A stretch of 64,000 bases of DNA from Clostridia bacterium (GTDB lineage Bacteria > Bacillota > Clostridia > Christensenellales > SZUA-584), in NCBI GenBank assembly GCA_003249555.1, contig QKIQ01000057.1, positions 124,001 through 188,000 on the forward strand. Direction: 5' to 3'. Under the pieces are notes generated by a model. It saw only the letters and a list, made by a program, of their open reading frames with translations, was not told where the DNA came from and ran no database searches. Shown in pieces: positions 1 to 7,884 of the stretch. A program made the position numbers and the translations under genes. Position 1 is the first letter of the stretch. Every line of letters starts with the position of its first letter.

Positions 1-151
1 GCGCGTTTTCGGTTCTCTGCTTGTCGTTTATGATCGTGTTGTAGGCGCTTGATCCCGCGTTGATGACGAGAAATGTGACCAGCGCAAAAATAATCATCAC
101 GAGCATGACGGTAACGGATTCTATCGCAAACACCTTGCTTCTTGGATGCAT
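1..151 (-). CDS. pilin-like membrane protein (partial, runs off left edge)
   Basis: The reading frame begins with ATG at 151 on the minus strand and continues past base 1, so only about 50 residues are present. They start MHPRSKVFAIESVTVML and form a short polar leader, a glutamate near position 11, and one hydrophobic helix, which is the layout of a minor (pseudo)pilin or DUF4860-type protein. The ATG lies just 1 base beyond the stop of the upstream gene at 153, so it is translated in the same operon as the pilus genes. The assignment as pilin-like rests on the N-terminal layout and the neighbours; the C-terminal part is missing. Confidence 0.6.
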   Translation of the reverse strand, partial: MHPRSKVFAIESVTVMLVMIIFALVTFLVINAGSSAYNTIINDKQRTENA

Positions 152-152
152 G

Positions 153-476
153 CTAGTTTCCTTCCTGATTGATTTGAATCACCTTGACTTCGGGCAAGAA
201 GTTGGACGCGAAGTTAAGGTAGTGGTAAACGTATTTGTCTTTGTTCAGCACAAGCCCGTAATTGTCCTCAAGATATTGGAGATCAGCGGGATACCTGCCC
301 TCCAACGCGTAGCACTGCGCTACATAGCTGAGCACCGTATCACGCACCTCTCCCGCCTTTTTTTTATCGTATCTGTCTTTGTAGTCGCCGATGGCAGCAA
401 AAACGATTGCCGCGACAACGGTGATGACGAGGATGGTAACGAGAACGGACACAAATGACAAATTGATCCTTTTCAT
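153..476 (-). CDS. type IV pilin-like / pseudopilin-like protein
   Basis: A 107-residue protein with a single N-terminal transmembrane helix (residues about 8-30) and a soluble tail carrying the segment GRYPADLQYLEDNYGL, a pattern common in type II secretion and type IV pilus pseudopilins. It lacks an obvious G/FTLxE prepilin cleavage motif, so processing by a prepilin peptidase is uncertain. It lies 4 bases downstream of the pilC-like gene and just ahead of a second pilin-like gene. It probably contributes a minor subunit to the pilus fibre or a competence-like pseudopilus; this is inference from position and topology. Confidence 0.55.
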   Translation of the reverse strand: MKRINLSFVSVLVTILVITVVAAIVFAAIGDYKDRYDKKKAGEVRDTVLSYVAQCYALEGRYPADLQYLEDNYGLVLNKDKYVYHYLNFASNFLPEVKVIQINQEGN

Positions 477-480
477 ATCA

Positions 481-1530
481 CTAACCCACTGCGTTCATGA
501 TGCGGGTGACGGGCAGTATCACAGAGATAAGTACGATGCCGATGATGACGGACAGCACGATAATCAGGGCGGGCTCCAGCACTGTGGTCAGCCGTGTCAG
601 CCGCTCGTCGAGTTCTTCCTCCATCACGTCCGCGGCCCTGTCCAGCATATCGTCTGTATGGCCTGTGCTTTCCGCGACGGCGAGTATGCGCAGCAGCAAG
701 CCCGGGAACAGCCCGAGAGAGAGCAGCGCCTGCTTCAATGTACTGCCTTGTTCAATGCTGTCTGCGGCCTTATCAATGATCGCCTTGATGCGCGCGTTCA
801 TAACCAAGCTGCCCGTCATACGAACGCCCTGCGCAAGCCCGATGCCGCTGCGGATCAGCATGGCGAGTGTACGTGCAAAACGTACCGCCGCTGTGTTTTT
901 CACAATGCCGCGCTGAATGGGCATTTTCAGCTTGAACCCGTCCAGCTTTTCGCGGCCTTGTCTGGTCTGGCGCATGATAATCACAGCGATCACGGCGAGC
1001 GCGATCACGGCGATAATAATGTATAAGTAAGTACTGATAAAGCGGCCGATGTTCATCAGCGCGCGTGTGATGCCCGGCATGTCGCCGCCGACTGACGAGA
1101 GCACCTCGTCGAACATGGGCATCACCTCTGTGAGCAGCAATATAATGACGCCCAGCATGAGAACGGTGAGTATGACAGGGTATGTGACGGCCTGCATGAC
1201 CTTGGCTGATATTTTCGCGTCCTTGTCGTAAGAATCGGCCACGCGGATTAAGACCTTTTCCAAATTACCGCTTTGCTCGCCGATGCGGATTGTCTGAATA
1301 TAAAAATCGGGCAACACTTTGTTTTCTTTGGCAAAAGCTTCGGAAAGTGAATCTCCATCGTTCAGCCGTGTTTCCACGCGCGATAAAAGCCCCTTCACAG
1401 TTTTGGACTTGGTTTGTTGCGCAATCAGCTCAAGGCCTTCCTGCATTGAAAGGTCTGAATTTACGACGAGCGCTAGCTGCCGCGACATAGACGACAGATC
1501 GGTGCTTGAGAGCTCTTTGGCGATTTTCAT
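481..1530 (-). CDS. pilC: type II secretion/type IV pilus inner-membrane protein, GspF/PilC family
   Basis: This 349-residue protein has two GspF domains, near residues 12-140 and 205-335, each with the family's four-helix cytoplasmic bundle, and three hydrophobic segments (about 118-138, 165-185 and 318-340). PilC is the polytopic platform that couples the cytoplasmic ATPase to pilin assembly. It is somewhat shorter than typical PilC (about 400 residues) because the N-terminal extension is missing. The start ATG follows an AAAGGAG site. It lies 12 bases after pilT and before the pilin-like genes in one minus-strand operon. Confidence 0.85.
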   Translation of the reverse strand: MKIAKELSSTDLSSMSRQLALVVNSDLSMQEGLELIAQQTKSKTVKGLLSRVETRLNDGDSLSEAFAKENKVLPDFYIQTIRIGEQSGNLEKVLIRVADSYDKDAKISAKVMQAVTYPVILTVLMLGVIILLLTEVMPMFDEVLSSVGGDMPGITRALMNIGRFISTYLYIIIAVIALAVIAVIIMRQTRQGREKLDGFKLKMPIQRGIVKNTAAVRFARTLAMLIRSGIGLAQGVRMTGSLVMNARIKAIIDKAADSIEQGSTLKQALLSLGLFPGLLLRILAVAESTGHTDDMLDRAADVMEEELDERLTRLTTVLEPALIIVLSVIIGIVLISVILPVTRIMNAVG

Positions 1531-1542
1531 GTATTTTCTCCT

Positions 1543-2622
1543 TTATCGCTTCGCAATCGCCAAATACTGCTCGAACAGCTTGGCATCCTGCGCCTTAATC
1601 TTGGCGACTTTTTCATCGACGATATCCTTGGCGACCAGCTCGGCCAGATTTCTTTCAAGCGAGCTCATGCCCTGATCCTTGCCGGTTTGTATGATGTTGC
1701 TAATCTGATAGTGCTTACTGTCGCGGATGAGATTGCGTACGGCGGGCGTGGCCACCATCACTTCGCACGCGGCTACAAGTCCCTTGCCGTCTTTGCGGGG
1801 CAGCAGCAGCTGAGACACGATGCCTTCCAGCACTGTTGCCAGCTGGCTTCTCACCTGGTTCTGCTGATCCGTCGAGAACGAATCCAGTATGCGGTCGATG
1901 GTTTTCACAGCGCCCACGGTGTGCAGTGTGGAAAACACGAGATGCCCCGTTTCTGCGGCGGTTAGTGCAATCCCCATCGTTTCCTGATCGCGCATTTCGC
2001 CCACCATGATCACATCCGGATCCTGCCGCAGTGCGGAGCGCAACGCAGACGCAAACGATTCCGCGTCTTCGCCGATCTCCCGTTGGGTGACAAGGCTTTT
2101 GCCGTGGCTGTGCAGATATTCCACCGGGTCTTCGATGGTGAGGATATGATATGGATATTCGTTGTTAATGATATCGATAAGACTTGCGAGTGTGGTGGAC
2201 TTGCCGCACCCCGTTGCGCCTGTCAGCAACACAAGCCCGTTTGTTTTCTTGGGAAACCGCAGAATGGTATCGGGCAGGCCGAGTGACGCAAAAGGCGGGA
2301 TGTTGGGCGGCAGCATGCGCACTGCCATGGCGTACGTGCCACGCTGTTTGTATATGTTGCAACGAAACCGCCCGAAGCCGCGTATGGAATACGAAAAATC
2401 CAGCACGTTCTTCTCGTCAAGCAGCCGTTTTTTCTTATCGTCGTCGAGGCATTGTTCAACGATCGCGGCGGCGTTGTCGGGGGAGAGGACGCTTGTTCCG
2501 GGCACTGTTTGCAGCTTTGCATTGACGCGCATCAGCGGATAAGACCCCACGCAGATGTGCAAATCTGTCGCGTTATGTTTTTTAGATTCTTCGAGCAGGT
2601 CGTTTAGCTGTAAGCTTTGCAT
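1543..2622 (-). CDS. pilT: type IV pilus retraction ATPase, PilT family
   Basis: PilT is the hexameric secretion-type ATPase that powers pilus disassembly and twitching. The Walker A motif GATGCGKSTT lies near residue 134, followed by the Asp box, the Walker B region DPDVIMVGEMRD and the His box HLVFSTLHT; length (about 360) is normal. ATG at 2622 is preferred over 2631 because GGCGGA sits at the right distance upstream of it. It is the first gene of the pilus operon visible here. No extension ATPase (PilB) is in the window; it could lie beyond base 1 or elsewhere. Confidence 0.9.
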   Translation of the reverse strand: MQSLQLNDLLEESKKHNATDLHICVGSYPLMRVNAKLQTVPGTSVLSPDNAAAIVEQCLDDDKKKRLLDEKNVLDFSYSIRGFGRFRCNIYKQRGTYAMAVRMLPPNIPPFASLGLPDTILRFPKKTNGLVLLTGATGCGKSTTLASLIDIINNEYPYHILTIEDPVEYLHSHGKSLVTQREIGEDAESFASALRSALRQDPDVIMVGEMRDQETMGIALTAAETGHLVFSTLHTVGAVKTIDRILDSFSTDQQNQVRSQLATVLEGIVSQLLLPRKDGKGLVAACEVMVATPAVRNLIRDSKHYQISNIIQTGKDQGMSSLERNLAELVAKDIVDEKVAKIKAQDAKLFEQYLAIAKR

Positions 2623-2734
2623 AGAGCGCATTCCGCCTTTGTTAATATCTGTGGCAAGTTAAAAACCACCGTTTTACATATAAACAGCAATTGCTTGTCA
2701 TAATCGTTGAATTATAAAAATTGGCAAAAAGAAA

Positions 2735-3220
2735 TCAGATATGGTGAGCTTCGAGCCATAACAGATAGTTTTTGATATCAAGGCCGCCGCGGTATGCGTC
2801 GGCATTTGCCGACTTGTGCACCACGCGGTGGCAGGGGATCAGCAGCGGCAATTGATTCATTTTCATGGCAGTGCCCACGGCGCGCATGGCGAGCGGATAT
2901 CCGGCGGCCAGCGCCACTGCTGAATACGATGCGGTGCTTCCGTACGGGATATCGATCACGGCGTGGTATACATTTTGCCGAAAAGGCGTGCCTGGGACGA
3001 TCATGGGCAGAGAGAAGCCGCGACGCTTGCCCGTGAAATATTCTTTGATCTGTGCGGAAAACGCAAGGGTGTTATCAAAGACGGAAAATGGGCAAGGCTC
3101 GTCTGGAAACAGCACACGACAAATCACGCCGTTTTCATACAGCGCGGTAAAAGCGCCGAGAGGTGTATCCGCGCGGCATGCAATGCGCATTATCATGCTT
3201 TCGGGATTTTTCAGATTCAT
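2735..3220 (-). CDS. ogt: methylated-DNA-[protein]-cysteine S-methyltransferase
   Basis: The enzyme removes O6-alkyl groups from guanine by transferring them to its own cysteine, a one-turnover repair reaction. The diagnostic motif PCHRVV with the acceptor cysteine is present in the C-terminal third, preceded by the DNA-binding helix region (YGSTASYSAVALAAGYP) and followed by a YRGGLDIKNYLLWLE tail typical of the family. The start at 3220 is chosen because AGGCGG lies six bases upstream; an in-frame ATG at 3250 has no good site. The 161-residue size fits Ogt. It is a stand-alone gene between the pilus operon and the cupin gene. Confidence 0.92.
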   Translation of the reverse strand: MNLKNPESMIMRIACRADTPLGAFTALYENGVICRVLFPDEPCPFSVFDNTLAFSAQIKEYFTGKRRGFSLPMIVPGTPFRQNVYHAVIDIPYGSTASYSAVALAAGYPLAMRAVGTAMKMNQLPLLIPCHRVVHKSANADAYRGGLDIKNYLLWLEAHHI

Positions 3221-3415
3221 ATCATACCGCCTGTCATGCTTTGCAAACATATATTATCATTGAGATGAAGAGGAGACAATAAGAGGGTTGTTTGTCATTC
3301 GATTAAACGGTTTTTCTTGGCTGGAGTTTTGACAAAGATCAATAAATGATACAGCGTATTATGAGAATGGCTGTCCGTTTTTGGACAGCCACGAAGGTGA
3401 TACAAACCCTGTTTA

Positions 3416-3754
3416 TTATTCTTTCGGGAACACCACGACAAGCAGCATCTTAAACGGCGCCGGCGCTTGTACGGCATGTGGTATGCCTGCGGGCATGACG
3501 ATGGTTTGTCCGCCAGTGAGCGAATGCACTTTATCACCGATGGTGACGGACGCGCTGCCGTCGAGTATGTACACGAGCGCGTCGCCCTTGGATTCATGTG
3601 CGCTGATCTCCTCGTCTGCATCGAATGCGAACAGCGTGATGCTTACGGCGTTGTTTTGTACAAGAGTGCGGCTTACGATCTGACCCGGTTGATACGAGAC
3701 AAGCTCTGCCATGCTAAGGACTGTTTCCAGATCGATGTTTTTGAGAATCTTCAT
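3416..3754 (-). CDS. cupin-domain protein
   Basis: A 112-residue single-domain cupin. The first conserved cupin motif is seen as EISAHESKGDALVYILDG and the second as the run from GGQTIVMPAGIPHAV, with histidines positioned to bind a metal. Such small cupins are often dioxygenases, isomerases or ligand-binding stress proteins; substrate cannot be told from the sequence. It is preceded by AAAGGGG at a workable distance and lies downstream of the eroded DUF438 gene on the same strand, with about 20 bases between, so the two may once have shared a transcript. Confidence 0.8.
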   Translation of the reverse strand: MKILKNIDLETVLSMAELVSYQPGQIVSRTLVQNNAVSITLFAFDADEEISAHESKGDALVYILDGSASVTIGDKVHSLTGGQTIVMPAGIPHAVQAPAPFKMLLVVVFPKE

Positions 3755-3776
3755 TTCGGTAAACCCCTTTCTTATT

Positions 3777-4230
3777 CTATATATCCGACACGAGTCGTTT
3801 TTTATCGTTAATCTGCTGAACAGGCGCTATGTTCTGCGTAACCTCAAGCGTACCTAAATATTGACCGCCGGAATCTCTGAGTGCGATGGATGCGTGTGTC
3901 GATAAGCGATTCGATCGCACGATTTTCCTGCATAACTGTATGCGCGGGATGACCCGGCGTTTTGGACGCTTCGGATGGTTTGTGGATGCCTTCAATAGAA
4001 CCCTTGAACACCGCGGAATGCACGTCGCAAAGGCGCTGAACCTCCTGGACAGGAAGACCTTCTGCTATCAGTGCCTGCTCCGCATCGGATATTTCGGATG
4101 CAGACACACCGCTGAACGCCTTTTCAAACTGCGACTTGACTTCGTCCGCTGTTTTGCCCGCATGAAGCTGAGACAGCAGATCCTTGATCACTTTTTTCCT
4201 GTATTCTCTGTTATTGATTTCCTGACTCAT
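3777..4230 (-). pseudogene. DUF438-domain protein remnant, internally deleted and frameshifted
   Basis: Reading from ATG 4230 (site GGAGAAAATACC), the first 95 or so residues match the N-terminal DUF438 domain and run into the start of a hemerythrin-like region (PGHPAHTVMQENRAIESLI). The frame then jumps: the next sequence in a second frame reads IALRDSGGQYLGTLEVTQNI and ends at 3777, which is the C-terminal end of the PAS domain that closes this family. About 250 residues (most of hemerythrin and PAS) are therefore deleted with a frame change. Intact members are about 400 residues and are thought to sense oxygen or NO. The gene is judged non-functional. Confidence 0.75.
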
Positions 4231-4339
4231 GGTATTTTCTCCTATTCTGATTCGATAGCGCTTTGCTCTGTGCACACAGCGTGTAGACAGATTGCGATAT
4301 ATTGAGTATTCTCGTTTTTTCTTCCGTTACACCCATCAT
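4211..4339 (-). pseudogene. DUF1858-domain protein remnant
   Basis: From ATG 4339 the frame reads MMGVTEEKTRILNISQSVYT, matching the start of DUF1858 proteins that normally sit directly ahead of DUF438 genes. After about 22 residues the homology stops and unrelated residues run to a stop at 4211, inside the next gene. The rest of the roughly 75-residue domain is deleted. It has lost sequence together with the DUF438 gene downstream, so this two-gene module appears to be eroding. Confidence 0.6.
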
Positions 4340-4584
4340 TTCATTTCCTGATTTTAACTTAACACAAACGACCCAAATTATGCGTTGCAAATGCAACAAA
4401 ACGGATTTATCTTCCCTAATTACTTATTATTTGGAAGAACAGCACGTTTGGTTATGAAAATCGTTGATGCTGAATCGTTGTTTATGTAATGCTTGTGCTC
4501 GTCATTGAGCGTTCTTAATCATTTAGCTAGATTGAGATGGCACCTTTTGATTTGCCGGCAACAAGATTGCGCTTAAGACGGAAG
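4340..4584. other. intergenic region without recognised gene
   Basis: AT-rich spacer between the eroded DUF1858/DUF438 pair and the inositol-phosphatase-like gene. No convincing coding frame, tRNA or terminator was seen. Confidence 0.5.
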
Positions 4585-5376
4585 TTACAGCGTTGCCGCC
4601 AGTTCGCCAATCTCTTGCGTGATATCGGGGGTGACAGCGACGAGGCTCCGGCGTTCACCAAGGTCATTCATAGGGGGCAAAGGCTTGCCGTTCAAGCCAA
4701 GCGCCGTTGCGCCCGCTTCCTGTGCGATGAGCAGCCCTGCGATATAGTCGATAAACGCCTGACTGCGACCGAAAACCGCGTCGATTCGGCCGCTTGCCAT
4801 ATGGCAGAGCTCCAGAGCAAAAGACGCGCAACTCCGTATATTCTGCGATTGCGTCAAAAGATTGCGCAGAGCATTTTCTTGCGCGGTGCGCAACGTGCCG
4901 TGATCGAGGGACACATACGCATCCATCACGCGCTTGCAGCGGGAAACGGCGATGCTCTTGCCGTTCATATATGCGCCGAGGTTTTTGACAGCGTGGAAAA
5001 GCTCCGCGTGAGACGGGTCGTACACCATTGCCGCTTTGATTTGTTTTTCTTCTATATAGGCAATGGCTGTGCCGTTGTCGCGCAGACCACGTTCAAACGC
5101 ACTTCGCCCGCTCAGCGAGCAGACGGCAAAGCAGGGGCCGTTGTGCCACGCGGCGTTTGGCGAATAATCATCGAGCGCGGTTTCACTTCTTGCAAGCATG
5201 GGCACCGCAAGCCCGTCCGCCAGTAATGCCACGGGTTCATCCTGCTCGGCAAACCAGCCATTGAGCAATGCTGTCAGCGCCGCGTCGCAAACGCCTTCGG
5301 TTCTTTTTGACTGAAGTGCTTCCGCCGCCGCGAAAACGGCATCCTTCATATAATAAACGGCCTGTTTGCTTCTCAT
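4585..5376 (-). CDS. inositol-monophosphatase-like protein lacking catalytic motif
   Basis: The second half resembles the inositol monophosphatase/FIG superfamily: the run VYDPSHAELFHAVKNLGAYM followed by NGKSIAVS, and the closing FIDYIAGLLIAQEAGA segment in which the aspartate of the WDxAAG motif is kept. The metal-binding DPxDGTxNF motif expected near residue 85-100 is absent; the corresponding stretch reads DDYSPNAAWHNGPCFAVC. An EE pair for the first metal site is also not evident. The fold is therefore likely retained but activity doubtful. The length of 263 residues is normal. The start follows GAGGATAAAC. It is a single gene, divergent from the GNAT at 5542. Confidence 0.65.
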   Translation of the reverse strand: MRSKQAVYYMKDAVFAAAEALQSKRTEGVCDAALTALLNGWFAEQDEPVALLADGLAVPMLARSETALDDYSPNAAWHNGPCFAVCSLSGRSAFERGLRDNGTAIAYIEEKQIKAAMVYDPSHAELFHAVKNLGAYMNGKSIAVSRCKRVMDAYVSLDHGTLRTAQENALRNLLTQSQNIRSCASFALELCHMASGRIDAVFGRSQAFIDYIAGLLIAQEAGATALGLNGKPLPPMNDLGERRSLVAVTPDITQEIGELAATL

Positions 5377-5541
5377 ATGTTTATCCTCGAGATCAATAAT
5401 ATGGTATCATTATATCATACAAAATATGTGGCTTCCTTAGATATTTCCTTAATATTAATTGTATTAATAGCAAGATAGCGATATAATGTGCATTCAATGG
5501 AAACCATGCTATTAGCCGTAATTTTGTTTCTGGGGTGTTAT

Positions 5542-6048
5542 ATGGATCGGATACAAATACGAGAGATAAAGCCAAGTGAGCTGCATTTACTGGAAGACTT
5601 TCTCTATGAAGCGGTATTTCAGAAAGAAGGGGAGCCGCCTCTTCCCAAAACGATCATTGATGAGCCAAGCATTCGTAACTACATTGGCGATTGGGGCAGG
5701 CCGGATGACATATGCCTCGTGGCGCTGATTGATGGCCGATGCATAGGCGCCGTGTGGACGAGGCTACTGTCGGGCGATATCAAAGGCTATGGCTATATTA
5801 ATGACTTCACACCCGAATTTGCCATTTCTCTGTATAAAGAGTACCGAGGCAAGGGGATTGGCACGGTGCTCATGCGTTCAATGATACAAAAGCTCAAGAA
5901 GCACGGTTGCAGCCAAGCCTCACTGAGCGTGCAAAAGGATAATCTCGCGTATCAATTATATAAGAAACTGGGCTTTAAGGTTGTGGCCGAGCTGCATGAC
6001 GATTATCTGATGGCGCTTGATTTATCGGAGGAAAATCCCGGAAAATAG
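5542..6048 (+). CDS. GNAT family N-acetyltransferase
   Basis: A 168-residue acetyltransferase that moves an acetyl group from acetyl-CoA to an unknown amine. The acetyl-CoA binding loop is visible as EYRGKGIGTVLMRSMIQ (the R/QxxGxG/A motif), and the C-terminal NLAYQLYKKLGFK is the usual motif B. The start at 5542 has GGGGTG five bases upstream; longer in-frame starts lack a site. Substrate is unknown and the neighbours do not suggest one. Confidence 0.85.
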   Translation: MDRIQIREIKPSELHLLEDFLYEAVFQKEGEPPLPKTIIDEPSIRNYIGDWGRPDDICLVALIDGRCIGAVWTRLLSGDIKGYGYINDFTPEFAISLYKEYRGKGIGTVLMRSMIQKLKKHGCSQASLSVQKDNLAYQLYKKLGFKVVAELHDDYLMALDLSEENPGK

Positions 6049-6083
6049 CGCGAAAAAATATTGATTCATATGTGTCATAAACA

Positions 6084-6112
6084 TTGACAATATAGCGCGC
6101 TTGTGTTAGATT
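6084..6112 (+). promoter_or_regulatory. sigma-A type promoter for rpmG-secE-nusG
   Basis: TTGACA at 6084-6089, a 17-base spacer, and TAGATT at 6107-6112. It lies about 74 bases ahead of rpmG with a short terminator-like hairpin between. Confidence 0.7.
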
Positions 6113-6131
6113 ACCAATAGTGCTGTTGAGG

Positions 6132-6153
6132 AAAGGCTCTAAGAGCCTTTTTT
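6132..6153 (+). terminator. terminator-like hairpin in rpmG leader (possible attenuator)
   Basis: AAAGGCTCT and AGAGCCTTT are complementary with a very short loop and are followed by a T run to 6153. The hairpin falls within about 15-40 bases of the expected transcript start and before rpmG, so it would end most transcripts unless regulated. Confidence 0.55.
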
Positions 6154-6185
6154 AAATGCGCTGATACAAGACTTGGAGGATGGCC

Positions 6186-6335
6186 ATGCGTACCAAAATC
6201 ACACTGGCATGCACAGAGTGCAAGCAGAGAAATTACGACACCATGAAGAACAAGAAAAACGACCCTGACAGGCTGGAAATGAACAAATACTGCCGTTTCT
6301 GTAAGAAACACACCTTACACAAAGAGACCAAATAG
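6186..6335 (+). CDS. rpmG: 50S ribosomal protein L33
   Basis: A 49-residue protein with the L33 pattern: [17 protein letters not shown], then a [18 protein letters not shown] tail. It has two CxxC pairs (CTEC and CRFC), i.e. the zinc-binding form. The start follows GGAGGA. It is the first gene of the rpmG-secE-nusG group, a common arrangement in Bacillota, 53 bases ahead of secE. Confidence 0.95.
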   Translation: MRTKITLACTECKQRNYDTMKNKKNDPDRLEMNKYCRFCKKHTLHKETK

Positions 6336-6388
6336 TATAAACCTTGTGTAGCTTGGGTATTTTATTAAACGTTTAGGATGTGAGGGCT

Positions 6389-6661
6389 ATGGCAAAAGCA
6401 AAATTACTCGGAAACGATCGTAAGGAAAAGCTGGAGCAGCAAAAGAAAGCTGCAAAAAAAGCGAACAAGAAGAAAAGAAAGAGTCCGGCTAGATTTTTCA
6501 AGGATATTATTTCCGAGCTAAAGAAAGTCACATGGCCGACAGCAAAGGACCTGGTTAAGTACGCAGGTGCCGTTATTGCATTCATCATCGTTGTGGCTAT
6601 CATAGTTGGCCTTATGGACTTAGGCTTGAGTTCTTTGTTTAACCTTGTTCTAAATAAGTAA
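6389..6661 (+). CDS. secE: preprotein translocase subunit SecE
   Basis: SecE is the small membrane subunit that clamps SecY in the protein-translocation channel. The 90-residue protein has a long basic N-terminal region (many Lys residues), the conserved amphipathic segment FFKDIISELKKVTWPTAKD and one C-terminal transmembrane helix (about residues 60-82). ATG at 6389 is chosen over GTG 6380 because it gives the better spacing from AGGA. Its stop precedes nusG by 13 bases. Confidence 0.95.
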   Translation: MAKAKLLGNDRKEKLEQQKKAAKKANKKKRKSPARFFKDIISELKKVTWPTAKDLVKYAGAVIAFIIVVAIIVGLMDLGLSSLFNLVLNK

Positions 6662-6674
6662 GGAGGCGCGCTGC

Positions 6675-7328
6675 GTGTCTTTTGGTCCCGGCGGCGCACA
6701 ATTTAAGTTGATGTCTGAAGAAACAAAGACCGGCGAGTTACTCGAATCGCCGGAAATAACAGAAGAGCCGAAGAAACCTGAAGTACAGGGTGTGTTTATC
6801 AAGCAGGAGAAGACTGATAAACCATATTGGTATGTCATCCATACGTATTCAGGTTATGAAAACAAGGTCAAGGTGAATCTTGAAAAGGCCATACAAAACA
6901 GGGGCTTTGAGGATGTGATCCTTGAAGTGACGGTGCCGATGGAAGAGAGCATCGAGGTTAAGAACGGCAAGAAAAAGCATGTGATGAAAAAGCGTTACCC
7001 CGGATATGTTATGGTCAAGATGATACTTGACGACGAAACGTGGTACGTGGTGCGCAATACGCGCGGCGTGACGGGCTTTGTGGGTCCTGGGTCTAAGCCG
7101 ATTCCGTTGACTGACAAGGAAGTTCGTGCGATGGGTGTGGAGAATGTGCCCATCAAGCTCGACGTGGAAGTAGGCGAAAACGTCATGGTGACATCCGGTC
7201 CGCTCGAGAGCTTCGTCGGCATCATCAAAGAGGTTCAGCCCGAAAAGCAGAAGGTCAAGGTCGTGGTGTCCATGTTTGGGCGCGACACACTGGTCGATCT
7301 CGATTTCGTCCAGATCAAACGAATATAA
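6675..7328 (+). CDS. nusG: transcription termination/antitermination protein NusG
   Basis: NusG binds RNA polymerase and couples transcription to pausing, termination and translation. The NGN domain begins at about residue 50 (PYWYVIHTYSGYENKVKVNL) and the KOW domain is C-terminal (GENVMVTSGPLESFVGII). A 45-residue acidic N-terminal extension precedes the NGN domain, longer than in most homologues. GTG 6675 is preferred because AAGGAGG sits at ideal distance; an ATG at 6711 has no such site. Confidence 0.95.
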   Translation: MSFGPGGAQFKLMSEETKTGELLESPEITEEPKKPEVQGVFIKQEKTDKPYWYVIHTYSGYENKVKVNLEKAIQNRGFEDVILEVTVPMEESIEVKNGKKKHVMKKRYPGYVMVKMILDDETWYVVRNTRGVTGFVGPGSKPIPLTDKEVRAMGVENVPIKLDVEVGENVMVTSGPLESFVGIIKEVQPEKQKVKVVVSMFGRDTLVDLDFVQIKRI

Positions 7329-7409
7329 GAAGGTAAACTTCTTTTAGCAAGTGGGAGGATTCATCATCATCCGCTTGTACCACATTAAAAGAATCAAGGA
7401 GGTGTAACC

Positions 7410-7835
7410 ATGGCAAAAAAGATTTCTGGTTACGTCAAACTGCAGATCCCTGCAGGCAAGGCAACGCCTGCCCCGCCGGTTGGTCCGGCTCTGGGTCAGC
7501 ACGGTGTCAACATTATGGGCTTTTGTAAAGAGTTCAACGAGAAGACAGCCAAGCAGGTGGGCTACATTATCCCCGTCGTCATCACGGTGTATGCGGACAG
7601 AACGTTCTCGTTCATCATGAAGACGCCTCCGGCGCCTGTTCTTATCAAAAAGGCGATTAACATTGAAAGCGGAAGCGGTGAGCCCAACAAGAAAAAGGTT
7701 GGCAAGATCACCAAAGCGCAGCTCAAAGAGATCGCTGAAACAAAGATGCCGGATTTGAATGCGGCAAGCGTCGAAGCAGCCATGAGCATGATTGCCGGAA
7801 CGGCAAGAAGCATGGGCGTCGAAGTTGTCGACTAG
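7410..7835 (+). CDS. rplK: 50S ribosomal protein L11
   Basis: The 141-residue protein carries the L11 signature: [20 protein letters not shown] at the N-terminus, then the GTPase-centre binding domain ending in [18 protein letters not shown]. It forms the stalk base with 23S rRNA and is the target of methylation and of the stringent response factor RelA in other bacteria. AAGGAGGTG precedes the start. It follows nusG by 81 bases and leads rplA. Confidence 0.97.
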   Translation: MAKKISGYVKLQIPAGKATPAPPVGPALGQHGVNIMGFCKEFNEKTAKQVGYIIPVVITVYADRTFSFIMKTPPAPVLIKKAINIESGSGEPNKKKVGKITKAQLKEIAETKMPDLNAASVEAAMSMIAGTARSMGVEVVD

Positions 7836-7884
7836 TGAAAATGTGGGAGGCTTGGATTAGCCGCAAAACCACGAGGAGGATAAT

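Noticed and set aside
3368-3389. perfect hairpin GGCTGTCC/GGACAGCC after the cupin gene
   Set aside because: No T run on either strand, so a terminator could not be supported.
4537-5226. 229-codon plus-strand frame
   Set aside because: Antisense to the inositol-phosphatase-like gene; Arg/Cys-rich, no site.
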